Shown: positions 18,145-26,653 of the stretch, one piece after another
Position numbering within the stretch: the stretch's first letter is position 1
Layout of the letters: each line of letters begins with the position of its first letter
From: Candidatus Obscuribacterales bacterium
GTDB lineage: Bacteria; Cyanobacteriota; Vampirovibrionia; Obscuribacterales; Obscuribacteraceae
NCBI GenBank assembly: GCA_021732565.1
Contig: JAKFUT010000039.1
Span: forward strand, 1-38,397
Direction: 5' to 3'
Length of the DNA: 38,397 bases
Translations under genes and position numbers: made by a program
The notes under the pieces: generated by a model
Told to the model about the DNA's origin: nothing
Database searches by the model: none
The model's input: the letters and a program-made list of their open reading frames with translations, nothing else

Positions 18145-18401
18145 TGGTATACCTCTCGTGAATTGATTCTTACAGCTAGCAAGCGACGTAGTGCAACTTT
18201 TCGACGCGAACTTGGACGCGCATCTATATAGCGCGCCAGTCGTGCCGTAAGCCCAACGACACGGAGTAATTTACTACTCAATCATGGCGAAATTATTCGA
18301 TCTGATTCGCTGCTGAATTTGCCGGTGCCGGGCGGCTACATATGGATCGCGACACTTATGTGCCGCCCGCTATAGCAAGGTCAAGAGGAGACGGCCTCTC
18401 G
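18145..18401 (-). repeat. Duplicated 5' leader, copy B
   Basis: Counterpart of 13210-13437. The TATATA element is at 18225-18230 and the identical 25-base block at 18277-18301. Similarity continues without a break into the first 30 codons of both genes, so the duplicated unit covers leader plus coding head. The gap 18145-18762 also contains the regulator fragment at 18448 and a 58-bp stretch (18570-18627) also found at 6935-6991. Confidence 0.8.
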
Positions 18402-18447
18402 CCCCCCTCTTCGTATGGGGTTGAACGCAAGCGCCCTGAACCGTGAA

Positions 18448-18552
18448 ATCGCAGAAGATGATTCAAACCTAAGTGAATTTCCGGTGAAGATCATCGAAGA
18501 AGAGAATCATCATGTGGACCTTGCGTTAGATGGCGACTAGGCAGGCTTTTTT
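18448..18552 (+). pseudogene. Inverted fragment of the response regulator gene
   Basis: Read on the plus strand this translates as IAEDDSNL followed by VKIIEEENHHVDLA, the N-terminal receiver sequence of the regulator at 13523-14218 (residues 6-40). From 18451 to 18549 the DNA matches 14200-14102 without indels, with roughly 9 differences in about 100 bases. The codon for Y36 has become TAG (18538-18540), and there is no start codon or downstream remainder. Confidence 0.9.
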
Positions 18553-18762
18553 AATCTGTGGGGAGAATTTAATTTAGTGTTATCCAACAATAACAGAAGG
18601 CGACTGGTAATACCGGTAGCTGGTTGGAATCTTCGCGTAAGAGTGAGCAAAAGCCCGTTTCATGATTGCTATAGCGGGGAAGGATGTCACCACGCAACGA
18701 CTGAAAAGAAAAACGCGGATGGCGGGAATGTGTCAGCAGTCAAAGACTGGGGGATGTAGCGC

Positions 18763-21700
18763 ATGAGCTGGCCCAGTCCACAAGAATACAATGAAGCCAT
18801 GCAAATGGCAGCGCTATGCTTCAAAGATCCCGAACTGCAGAAAGGGAATTGCCAGTTAACAAAGCTCGGCTTGCCCAAAGTAACCACTGGAGCTTTTGCC
18901 AGCGTTTATCGGTTCAGGTGTGCCACCAGAGACGTGGCTGTTCGTTGCTTCCTGCATCGCATCAATGATGTCGAGCAACGTTACGCCGAAATCAGCGACT
19001 TCATCATGACTGATAATTTGCCATATACAGTGAGCTTCGAGTACCAACGCGAAGGAGTGCTGGTTCGAGGGCGATGGTACCCTATCCTGAAAATGGATTG
19101 GGTAGAGGGAGTAACTCTCACCGACTATTTGGAACAGAACTTTCGCTCTCAAGTAAAGTTACAAGCACTTATTTCAAAATTTAAAGAGATGATGTCGGAT
19201 CTGCGCGCTGCAGGCATCGCTCATGGTGACCTCCAGCATGGCAATATCCTGGTGGTGGATGACGATCAATTGCGGCTGGTTGATTACGACGGTATGTACG
19301 TACCCGCTCTGGCAGGGTGGACAAGCAACGAACTTGGCCATCGCAATTACCAGCATCCAGGGCGAACCAAGTACACATTTGGATCGTATCTGGATAACTT
19401 TTCGGCGTGGGTTATTCACAGCGCTCTAATCAGTCTGTCTTTAGATGTCAACCTCTGGCACGACTTTGGCGTAGGCGATGAGTGCCTTTTGCTCCGCCAG
19501 GCCGACTATCAGAACTCCTCATCATCGCGGATGTTTCTTCGTCTCCTATCACACAAGCAGAACGAAATAAGCGGTCACGCACGGCTACTCCAACACTTTG
19601 TCTTGTGGAATCCCAAAGACATTCCTGAACTCAATTCGGCAATTTCTCTAATCAAGATTCCGCCGCTGGCCATCTCAGCGGCGCCTGGCAGCCTGCTGAG
19701 AGATTACGTAGCGTCCGTGGAGCAACCCCTCGATGTGACCGACCTCTGGTCCAGCAATAACATAGAGGCTCTCACAGCCAAGCAAATTGAGCACCTCCCG
19801 CCAACTGCTGATGTAGAGCAAGTTATTCAACTCCTTCGCAGCGGAAAACAAGAAGAAGCAGTGGCTTTACTCACACGTAACATCAGCTTTGAAGATCTCC
19901 TGATTCAACGAGCTCGAGGGGAAATCAAACTGGGTAACTATGACGAAGCTGTTCGAAATCTAGATCAAGTTCTAAGAATCGCTCCAGAGAATGCCGATGC
20001 ACATTTGGACCTCGGAATCGCACTGGTGGCTGCGGGACAATTCGGCACAGCGCTCAATGTACTAGATAGAGCCAGACAACTAGCGCCGGCAGACTCGCGC
20101 TGTAGTTGTTTTCGGGCAGTTGCTCTTCAAGGATTGGCGATGCACCCGGAAGCACTGACCAACCTTCAAGAGTGCATAAAAACTGCAGCGGATCATAAAT
20201 TACGTTCGAGAGCATATGATCTAGCCGTCATTTCCTATTGCGCGCTTGAGCGTTATTCGGACGCACGCAAGAGCTATGAGTCTGCCCGAACGTATAATCC
20301 ACGCGGATCGATCACAGATGAAGTTGAGCAAGCGTACAACGTCTCACGTGGTTTCATAGCGGTAGAAGGATCCCTCTTCGATGAAGCTACAGAACATTTT
20401 CATCGCAGCAAGGAACTCACCGGATCTGTAATTCCAGAACTGATTGATTTCGGACTGGCCGTGGTTGATATGGCAAAGGGCAACTACCAGTGGGCATTGC
20501 AGCAGTTTGCTCAGGTAGAAAAACGCGGATTCAAAAGCAAGCTGATGTATTATCTGATCGGAATTGCCCTTGCGGAAAAAGACTCCGGTGTCGGCGATCA
20601 AACTAACCGAGCCCTGGCGGCGTTCACCACGGCGCTAAGAATCGGCAATAACCCGTCGCTCGATGCCGAGATCCACGTTGCCTGGAGCAAAGTGCTGAAG
20701 GGTGCCAATCAAGACCCTGTGCTCCGGAAGGAGAAGCTTCTAGCGGCAATTACGTTGAATCCGCTGCTGGCCGGTGCACATTCGGCCCTGGCTGAATTAT
20801 ATGAAGCAGAGGGAAATTTGAGGGGAACGCTGCATCATTACAACGTGTTGGCAGACCTCGAACCGCAAAATCCTGAATGGTGCCTGAAGATTGGTTCGCT
20901 CAACTTGGCATGGAAGAACTACGCCGAAGCGCAAGCCGATTTTACCAATGCCATAGCGCGGCGCGAGCATCTGCCCGAAGCATATTATCTGCGCTCCCTG
21001 GCCTCTACGAAATTGAAGCTCTACCAGAAAGCAATCGCCGATCTTACTCAATGTTTGGAATATAATCCTCAGCACGCTACCGCGTGGTGCTCCTTAGCGA
21101 CAAACTATTACTTTATTCGCGAGGATGAAAAAGCAGAGGAAACAGTGAATACCGCACTCTCGCTAAAGCCAAACTGGATAATGGCATTGAAGCTTCGGGC
21201 AAGAATTTTGTACTCGCGCACATTGTACAAGGAAGCAATGGCAGACTGCAACTCTATCCTTGAAAGCGTTCCCACCGATAACGAAATAAAGATACTGCGA
21301 GGAAAATGTGCAGGTAGGCAGGGAATGCACACAGAATGTATAGCGGATCTACAAACCCCGCTGCTGGCAGATCCATCAGCCATTGAAGATCAAAGTTGCT
21401 GGGGAATACTTGCAGAGAGCCTGGCTGCAATCGGTAATGACGAACTCCTCGTCAATGCAGTTGCTACCGCCTACAAGCATCGCGTCGGACTTCTGGATGC
21501 CGAGTTGGCCATGACTCAGGGGCGAGCATTTATGCGCTTGCACGCACGAACGCAATCACCTTCGCGAGCAAGCAAGTACTGCGAACAAGCAGTCGAGGCA
21601 TTTTCACGATACTGCAAATTGCGCCCCAATGAGTCAGCGGGTTTTATGGAACGAGCAACAGCCCGACGCAACAGTGAAGAATTCTTCGCGAACATTGTAT

Positions 21701-22980
21701 CTGACTACCAGGCGGCAATCGCCATAGATGATTCTCCGTTAGCCCATCTGGGACTCGCGATAACCAATCTGGGACCCGCGAATGAAGCAATGACCAAAAT
21801 TGATCGCGATCCCTTTACCTTTCCCGAAGTTCTCAACACACACAAGAGCAGTCCGTCGTCCTTACAGAAGCAAGGCATTGCGTCTGTTCTCAATACCCTG
21901 AAGAGCAGTCCGTCGCCAGCAGGGTTTAAGCAAGGCATTGCTTCGTTTGATCGCGCGGTCAAGTTAGATCCGGACCTGGCTAAAAGAACCGAATCTGCCA
22001 TATGTTGGCGATGGAAAGGTGCAATGGCTGCTCACAATGGGAATTCAGAAGGTGCGATGGAAGCATATAACAAGGCTGTTGAGGCAGATCCAAAAGATCA
22101 ATTGGCGTATTACTGGCGTGCCGCACTGCTCATAACACTTGACCGTCACGATTTGGCACTTCAGGACCTGGATCAAATCTCTGCCCCATATGGCGAATCG
22201 GTTAAGGTGGCTTATGCCGAGTGTTTCTATAGAATCGGACGGTACAAGGAAGCGATGGATGTTCTGGCCCCTTTAGAGGACCGTTCAATACCAAATTCGG
22301 CAGCGGTTTATGTAAAAGCGCTATGTTTAGAAGCCTCTGGAGACCACCGGCAGACCATTGCTGAATTGACACGATTATTGACTTGTGATCCTGTTTCGAT
22401 TCCATACCGATTGATTGACAGCTCAACGATAGCTGAGGAGATTTGCCGGAAGCTTATTGAGTTGTGCACCAAATCCGGGGATGGTCGTGCGGCGTTGGAT
22501 GCGTTCAGAAAACTGTCGCGGACTCCCGAAAATTATATAGCGATCAGTCACGGCGCCTTTCTGAAGTGCAATCAGGGCGAGTATGCAGAGGCGATAAAAG
22601 ACTTCGACTTCGTAATTAAAACTGCAAAAGAGCGATTGACCAACGGCACCGGGTCTGATTCGGCATTGCTACAGAAATTCTTCTGTGGGCGAGCAAATGC
22701 CTTCATAAAATCAGGCCGACTCCCCAAAGCCGAGGAAGACATAAAACGAGCCTTCGAACTGGGCCGTTCGTATGGAACCTTGTTGGAATCGGCGAATCTA
22801 CATGTGCAGCGAAAACGCTTCAATGATGCATTGACAGTGCTACAAGAGGCAGAGAAACTGGAGTCGTCTGATGCAGCACTCTACGATTTGTACGCGATCG
22901 CGCATGCACGAACTGGCGGGTCGGATCAAGCAGCACAAGCACTGAAACGGTCGGCGGAACTTCGCAAGATAGGCAACTGA
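18763..22980 (+). CDS. Kinase-like domain fused to long TPR array
   Basis: A 1405-aa protein. Residues about 30-260 are a divergent protein-kinase fold: the beta-3 lysine is Arg (R61 in VAVRCF), the catalytic loop reads HGDLQHGN (D156, N161), and the metal motif is DYDG (D174). These belong to a recognised kinase-like family with HGDLQHGN loops, often near PP2C and vWA genes; no such partner is seen here. From about residue 340 to the end there are some 20 or more TPR units (for example AVRNLDQVLRIAPENADAHL), a very large protein-interaction solenoid. No membrane helix. ATG preceded by GGGGGA at about 9 bp. A 19/20-residue tandem duplication interrupts the array at 1023-1061. A deleted, frameshifted copy lies at 6935-7202. 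Kinase activity is uncertain because of R61. Confidence 0.92.
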   Translation: MSWPSPQEYNEAMQMAALCFKDPELQKGNCQLTKLGLPKVTTGAFASVYRFRCATRDVAVRCFLHRINDVEQRYAEISDFIMTDNLPYTVSFEYQREGVLVRGRWYPILKMDWVEGVTLTDYLEQNFRSQVKLQALISKFKEMMSDLRAAGIAHGDLQHGNILVVDDDQLRLVDYDGMYVPALAGWTSNELGHRNYQHPGRTKYTFGSYLDNFSAWVIHSALISLSLDVNLWHDFGVGDECLLLRQADYQNSSSSRMFLRLLSHKQNEISGHARLLQHFVLWNPKDIPELNSAISLIKIPPLAISAAPGSLLRDYVASVEQPLDVTDLWSSNNIEALTAKQIEHLPPTADVEQVIQLLRSGKQEEAVALLTRNISFEDLLIQRARGEIKLGNYDEAVRNLDQVLRIAPENADAHLDLGIALVAAGQFGTALNVLDRARQLAPADSRCSCFRAVALQGLAMHPEALTNLQECIKTAADHKLRSRAYDLAVISYCALERYSDARKSYESARTYNPRGSITDEVEQAYNVSRGFIAVEGSLFDEATEHFHRSKELTGSVIPELIDFGLAVVDMAKGNYQWALQQFAQVEKRGFKSKLMYYLIGIALAEKDSGVGDQTNRALAAFTTALRIGNNPSLDAEIHVAWSKVLKGANQDPVLRKEKLLAAITLNPLLAGAHSALAELYEAEGNLRGTLHHYNVLADLEPQNPEWCLKIGSLNLAWKNYAEAQADFTNAIARREHLPEAYYLRSLASTKLKLYQKAIADLTQCLEYNPQHATAWCSLATNYYFIREDEKAEETVNTALSLKPNWIMALKLRARILYSRTLYKEAMADCNSILESVPTDNEIKILRGKCAGRQGMHTECIADLQTPLLADPSAIEDQSCWGILAESLAAIGNDELLVNAVATAYKHRVGLLDAELAMTQGRAFMRLHARTQSPSRASKYCEQAVEAFSRYCKLRPNESAGFMERATARRNSEEFFANIVSDYQAAIAIDDSPLAHLGLAITNLGPANEAMTKIDRDPFTFPEVLNTHKSSPSSLQKQGIASVLNTLKSSPSPAGFKQGIASFDRAVKLDPDLAKRTESAICWRWKGAMAAHNGNSEGAMEAYNKAVEADPKDQLAYYWRAALLITLDRHDLALQDLDQISAPYGESVKVAYAECFYRIGRYKEAMDVLAPLEDRSIPNSAAVYVKALCLEASGDHRQTIAELTRLLTCDPVSIPYRLIDSSTIAEEICRKLIELCTKSGDGRAALDAFRKLSRTPENYIAISHGAFLKCNQGEYAEAIKDFDFVIKTAKERLTNGTGSDSALLQKFFCGRANAFIKSGRLPKAEEDIKRAFELGRSYGTLLESANLHVQRKRFNDALTVLQEAEKLESSDAALYDLYAIAHARTGGSDQAAQALKRSAELRKIGN
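21829..21945 (+). repeat. In-frame tandem duplication within the TPR gene
   Basis: Copy 1 at 21829-21885 (57 bp) and copy 2 at 21886-21945 (60 bp) encode VLNTHKSSPSSLQKQGIAS and a close relative with LKSSPSPAGFKQGIAS. It is a Ser/Pro linker between TPR units and must be recent, as long stretches of DNA are unchanged. Confidence 0.9.
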
Positions 22981-23398
22981 TAAACGATTCGCTCGCTTCC
23001 CGGCTTTTCACGCTGCAACACGCTGGCTTCATTGAGTCGGAAAGCAAGCGAGGTCTCGTCAAGGAACGTAGCGAGTGGATATTAAGTCGAGAGTGGATAT
23101 TAAATGCTCGTGATAATCCCGCGTCCACCCGGCTTACGGGTGATTTTCTTCATCTACGCCACATTCTCCTCCGGAAACCGGTCACTTCGAATAAACTATC
23201 CACCCGAGTTCACGATAAAGTTGATAATTGCGTAATCTGCGGACTCTTGCAGTTTTCCTGAGCCTAATTGAGGAATAATCTGACGCTACGAGCGTTAGCT
23301 CCTGCTGTTGCAACGCAAGCACCTCCTGTGCGAGGTTGCGCAGTCCTTGTACATACCGACCTTGCGAGACCGAGAGAAGAAATTAGCACGGAGTAATT
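22981..23398. other. 418-bp gap upstream of the DUF1989-GcvT gene
   Basis: No gene visible. It contains a direct repeat of GAGTGGATATTAA at 23073-23085 and 23091-23103 (18-bp period) and presumably the promoter of the following gene. Confidence 0.5.
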
Positions 23399-25726
23399 AT
23401 GTTAGCGGTTACAAGCAAACGAGTCCGAGAACCTGGAATCGCGTTTCTACCACCGGGAGTAGAGCGTTATCGCGTGCGCGGCGGGGGATCGCTTGCAGTA
23501 AAGATCTTTGCCGGCGATACCATAACCGTGGTGAACAGGGAGGGAATGCAGCAATGTCTCCTTGCTGCGTTCGACCTCGATGGTGGCGAAGATCTTGCTT
23601 CCTTCAGGACACGACATAATGGTTGCTCGTGGCCGGCGCCACTAGACCCGGGAAGCGAAGACTCATTGATGCTTGACGAGGAGCTTGCGAAATATCGAAT
23701 CGCTCTCGACAATATTAAGGCTCTTCAAATCTTCGACCAGGAGACCCGTGCAGGCTCCTCGCAGCTTTTTGTTGCCGAGAGAACGGTTGTGTTGCTAGTT
23801 GCAGCGCCAGGCAAAAGAATGTCGGTCGATCAACAAGATGCACCCGGAGATCTCGATCTCTTTGTAAAACGGCTCTCGCCGCTGACCGTGGAGGAACGTC
23901 TTCCACCTCCCCTGGCAGAGGCCCGGCTGGATTTGCGGGTGAACAAAGGAACCGCTCTCAGCTATGAAATAAAGGCTGGCGAATACATTCAGATAATCGA
24001 TGTGGCAGGGAGGCAGTGCTCCGATTTTCTCGCTTTCGATTATGCGGACTTACAAACGGGCAAGGAACGAGGGTTAGACGCCACCACAACTCGCACATTG
24101 ATGGGAAACAGTTATCCTCAGCCAGGACTCTACTGCAAGTTTTACGATCAAGATATGCGAGCCATGGTCGAAGTTGTCAGAGACACGGTCAATCGCCACG
24201 ACACTTTCGCTTTAGCGTGCACTGCTAAGTATTACGCAGATATGGGTTACCCGGGTCATTCCAACTGTTCCGATAATTTCAATGAGGTACTCACACCTTA
24301 TCAGATTGCACCGCGAGCAGGATGGCCGGCAATCAATTTCTTCTACAATACCGCCATCGATCGAAATAATGTCATCTTCCTGGACGAACCGTGGTCGCGC
24401 CCCGGAGACTATGTATTGCTCAGAGCTCTGACGGATCTGGTGTGCGCTTCCTCAGCCTGCCCGGACGACATCGACCCGGCCAATGGCTGGAACCCCACAG
24501 ATATTCACGTACGAGTATATTCGAACAAAAACAGTTTCTCCAGAGGTATTGCACATCGTATGACTGCTGATGCTCCCCCCCAGCTTACTCGCGAAACAGG
24601 GTTTCATTCGCGTACTTCACAACTCACTCGAACATTTGTCGATTATCGATCTTTCTGGCTGCCTAACTGCTTTGCTCAGTATGGGACTCTCGATGAGTAT
24701 CACGCTTGCAGAGAAGAGGCCGTTGTTATGGATCTATCTCCTCTGCGCAAATTCGAGATTCTCGGTCCTGATGCCGAGGCTTTAATGCAAGCCACCACCA
24801 CGCGTAATATTCGAAAGCTCGCGGTGGGCCAAGTCGTCTATACGGCGATGTGCAATGAACATGGCGGTATCGTAGACGATGGCACGGTCTATCGTTTATC
24901 AGAGAACAATTTTCGCTTTGTTGGCGGCGATGATTTTGATGGAATCTGGCTTCGCCAGCAGGCTGAGCGTCTCGGGCTACGGGTCTGGATTCGATCGTCC
25001 ACGGAACAGTTGCACAATCTTGCGGTCCAAGGGCCCAACAGTAGAGAAATAATGAAGCAGATAATATGGACCCCCCCGGCTCGAGCGACGCTGGAAGAAT
25101 TAAGCTGGTTCCGCTTTACCGTCGGCAGGCTCGACAATGGCTCCGGCGTGCCTGTGCTTGTTTCCCGCACCGGTTATACCGGCGAGTTGGGCTACGAGGT
25201 TTGGTGCCATCCCGCAGACGCTGAGGCTGTATGGGACCGCATTTGGGAAGTTGGTCAAAATCACGGGCTTAAACCGCTCGGAATGGCCGCACTCGATATA
25301 CTGCGAATTGAATCCGGGTTGATTTTCGCAGGCTATGAGTTCGACGATCAAATCGATCCGTTTGAAGCCGGCATTGGATTTGCCGTGGCACTCAATAACG
25401 AAGATGATTTTGTCGGCAAGGACGCTTTGCGTCGCAGGAAGGAACACCCGCAGCGAGTACTTGTCGGGCTCGAGCTGGATGGAAATGAGCCGGCGGGGCA
25501 TGGCGATTGCGTTCACATCGGGCGCACACAAGTTGGCGTTATCACTAGCGGAACTCGGTCTCCGATTCTGCGCAAGAATATTGCACTTTGTCGCCTGGCA
25601 GTGGAATATTCCGCACTTGGTACAGAACTAGAAGTGGGCAAGCTGGATGGTCATCAGAAGCGCATTCCCGCAACGGTGGTCAAATTTCCTTTCTACGATC
25701 CCGAAAAGAAACGCCCCCGCTCGTAA
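23399..25726 (+). CDS. DUF1989 - aminomethyltransferase (GcvT-like) fusion
   Basis: A 775-aa cytosolic fusion. Residues about 15-165 are a degenerate first DUF1989-like (urea-carboxylase-associated) unit. Residues about 175-400 are a fuller DUF1989 domain with GRQCSDFLAF, HSNCSDNFNE, the NFF motif and SSACPDDIDP. Residues about 413-775 are a GcvT/YgfZ-type folate-binding module with LAVQGPNSREIM, RTGYTGELGYE and the C-terminal barrel motif ITSGTRSP. GcvT moves the aminomethyl group of glycine to tetrahydrofolate; related domains demethylate glycine derivatives such as sarcosine. No gcvH, gcvP, urea carboxylase or amidolyase gene is nearby, so this is likely a stand-alone demethylase or amine-degrading enzyme rather than part of the glycine cleavage complex. 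GGAG lies 5 bp before the ATG. Domains firm; substrate unknown. Confidence 0.9.
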   Translation: MLAVTSKRVREPGIAFLPPGVERYRVRGGGSLAVKIFAGDTITVVNREGMQQCLLAAFDLDGGEDLASFRTRHNGCSWPAPLDPGSEDSLMLDEELAKYRIALDNIKALQIFDQETRAGSSQLFVAERTVVLLVAAPGKRMSVDQQDAPGDLDLFVKRLSPLTVEERLPPPLAEARLDLRVNKGTALSYEIKAGEYIQIIDVAGRQCSDFLAFDYADLQTGKERGLDATTTRTLMGNSYPQPGLYCKFYDQDMRAMVEVVRDTVNRHDTFALACTAKYYADMGYPGHSNCSDNFNEVLTPYQIAPRAGWPAINFFYNTAIDRNNVIFLDEPWSRPGDYVLLRALTDLVCASSACPDDIDPANGWNPTDIHVRVYSNKNSFSRGIAHRMTADAPPQLTRETGFHSRTSQLTRTFVDYRSFWLPNCFAQYGTLDEYHACREEAVVMDLSPLRKFEILGPDAEALMQATTTRNIRKLAVGQVVYTAMCNEHGGIVDDGTVYRLSENNFRFVGGDDFDGIWLRQQAERLGLRVWIRSSTEQLHNLAVQGPNSREIMKQIIWTPPARATLEELSWFRFTVGRLDNGSGVPVLVSRTGYTGELGYEVWCHPADAEAVWDRIWEVGQNHGLKPLGMAALDILRIESGLIFAGYEFDDQIDPFEAGIGFAVALNNEDDFVGKDALRRRKEHPQRVLVGLELDGNEPAGHGDCVHIGRTQVGVITSGTRSPILRKNIALCRLAVEYSALGTELEVGKLDGHQKRIPATVVKFPFYDPEKKRPRS

Positions 25727-25872
25727 GGGCAATAAGTCAACGAGATTGTCGTTTGTATCAACGAGATTGCCCCCCGAATTTAGCTTCACGGAAGACTCTA
25801 CTGAGCAAATCTGACAAAAGGTTGAACGACCTCAGTCATCTGGGCGGAGGGCGCCCTTGTAACGCCGGCCGG

Positions 25873-26649
25873 CTACCTGGCCGGTCGAGAACCAGGACCG
25901 GCGCGGAGCGGCTTTAGCCGATCCAGTGCCTGCCGCGCGGTGGGTCCTCTCGTCTCCAATTCTCTCCACGGGGCTGGCGGCTTTCTCGTCATCTGAAATG
26001 AAATTCCAGACTCTCTAATGTCCGGCAGCAATTTGTCAAACACATCTGCTGGCGCCGAAAAAGAAATGCGTTGTAACCGCTCGGGTTCGCCCACTGTTAT
26101 AGCTTCGGCTCGAAAATTTCGGTAGCCCGCAAATTCCTCTCGATGAGCAAATATAACCCCTCTCTCGTAAGGATCACAATAAGCCTGCATAGTCGTCATC
26201 ATTGAACCGGCAGGCCAATATCGGTTCTCAGGCCAGGCAAACAATAATTGATAAGACTTCATCGGCGTCCCTGCCATGTCAAAGCTCTCCAAAATCTCCA
26301 TTGCCGGGGAACCGTCAGCTAACTCCACCACCGCCGCACCGTATACGGAGCCTGGCGGTGGTGCAATGGGTGCAAGCACCCGATCGAGCACTTCAATGTC
26401 GACCGGATTTCCTTTCTCAAGAACATACAAGAATCGGCACATAACCTCTTCCACCACAGGAGCTCCCGGAAGCAAGTCCCAACACAGCAGCGCCTCTCCG
26501 GTAGGGCGAATAAACCGAACTGCAGCTACCGAACCGAATAGCAGATAGTCTTCCTTCTTTGCTGTCAATGGAGAAGGTACAAAGTTTGGAGGCACATTCA
26601 TTCGCCACCCGAATTGAGATTGATACGGCTTAAATTGCTCGTTCGACAT
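25873..26649 (-). CDS. Conserved-looking protein of unknown function
   Basis: A 258-aa soluble protein that I do not recognise. It opens with FKPYQSQFGWRMNVPPNFVPS, has alternating beta-strand-like segments (for example AAVRFIRPTGEALLCW, AMEILESFDMAG) and ends in an Arg/Pro-rich tail. No signal peptide, membrane helix or catalytic motif. It is the last gene of a three-gene minus-strand operon: its ATG lies 4 bp after the stop of the 701-aa gene, and its strong GAGGAGG ribosome site (26660-26666) lies inside that gene's last codons, so translation is probably coupled. The stop codon lies within a GC-rich inverted repeat (GGCCGG and CCGGCC, 25866-25884), which may act in termination. Confidence 0.8.
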   Translation of the reverse strand: MSNEQFKPYQSQFGWRMNVPPNFVPSPLTAKKEDYLLFGSVAAVRFIRPTGEALLCWDLLPGAPVVEEVMCRFLYVLEKGNPVDIEVLDRVLAPIAPPPGSVYGAAVVELADGSPAMEILESFDMAGTPMKSYQLLFAWPENRYWPAGSMMTTMQAYCDPYERGVIFAHREEFAGYRNFRAEAITVGEPERLQRISFSAPADVFDKLLPDIRESGISFQMTRKPPAPWRELETRGPTARQALDRLKPLRAGPGSRPAR

Positions 26650-26653
26650 CGGA

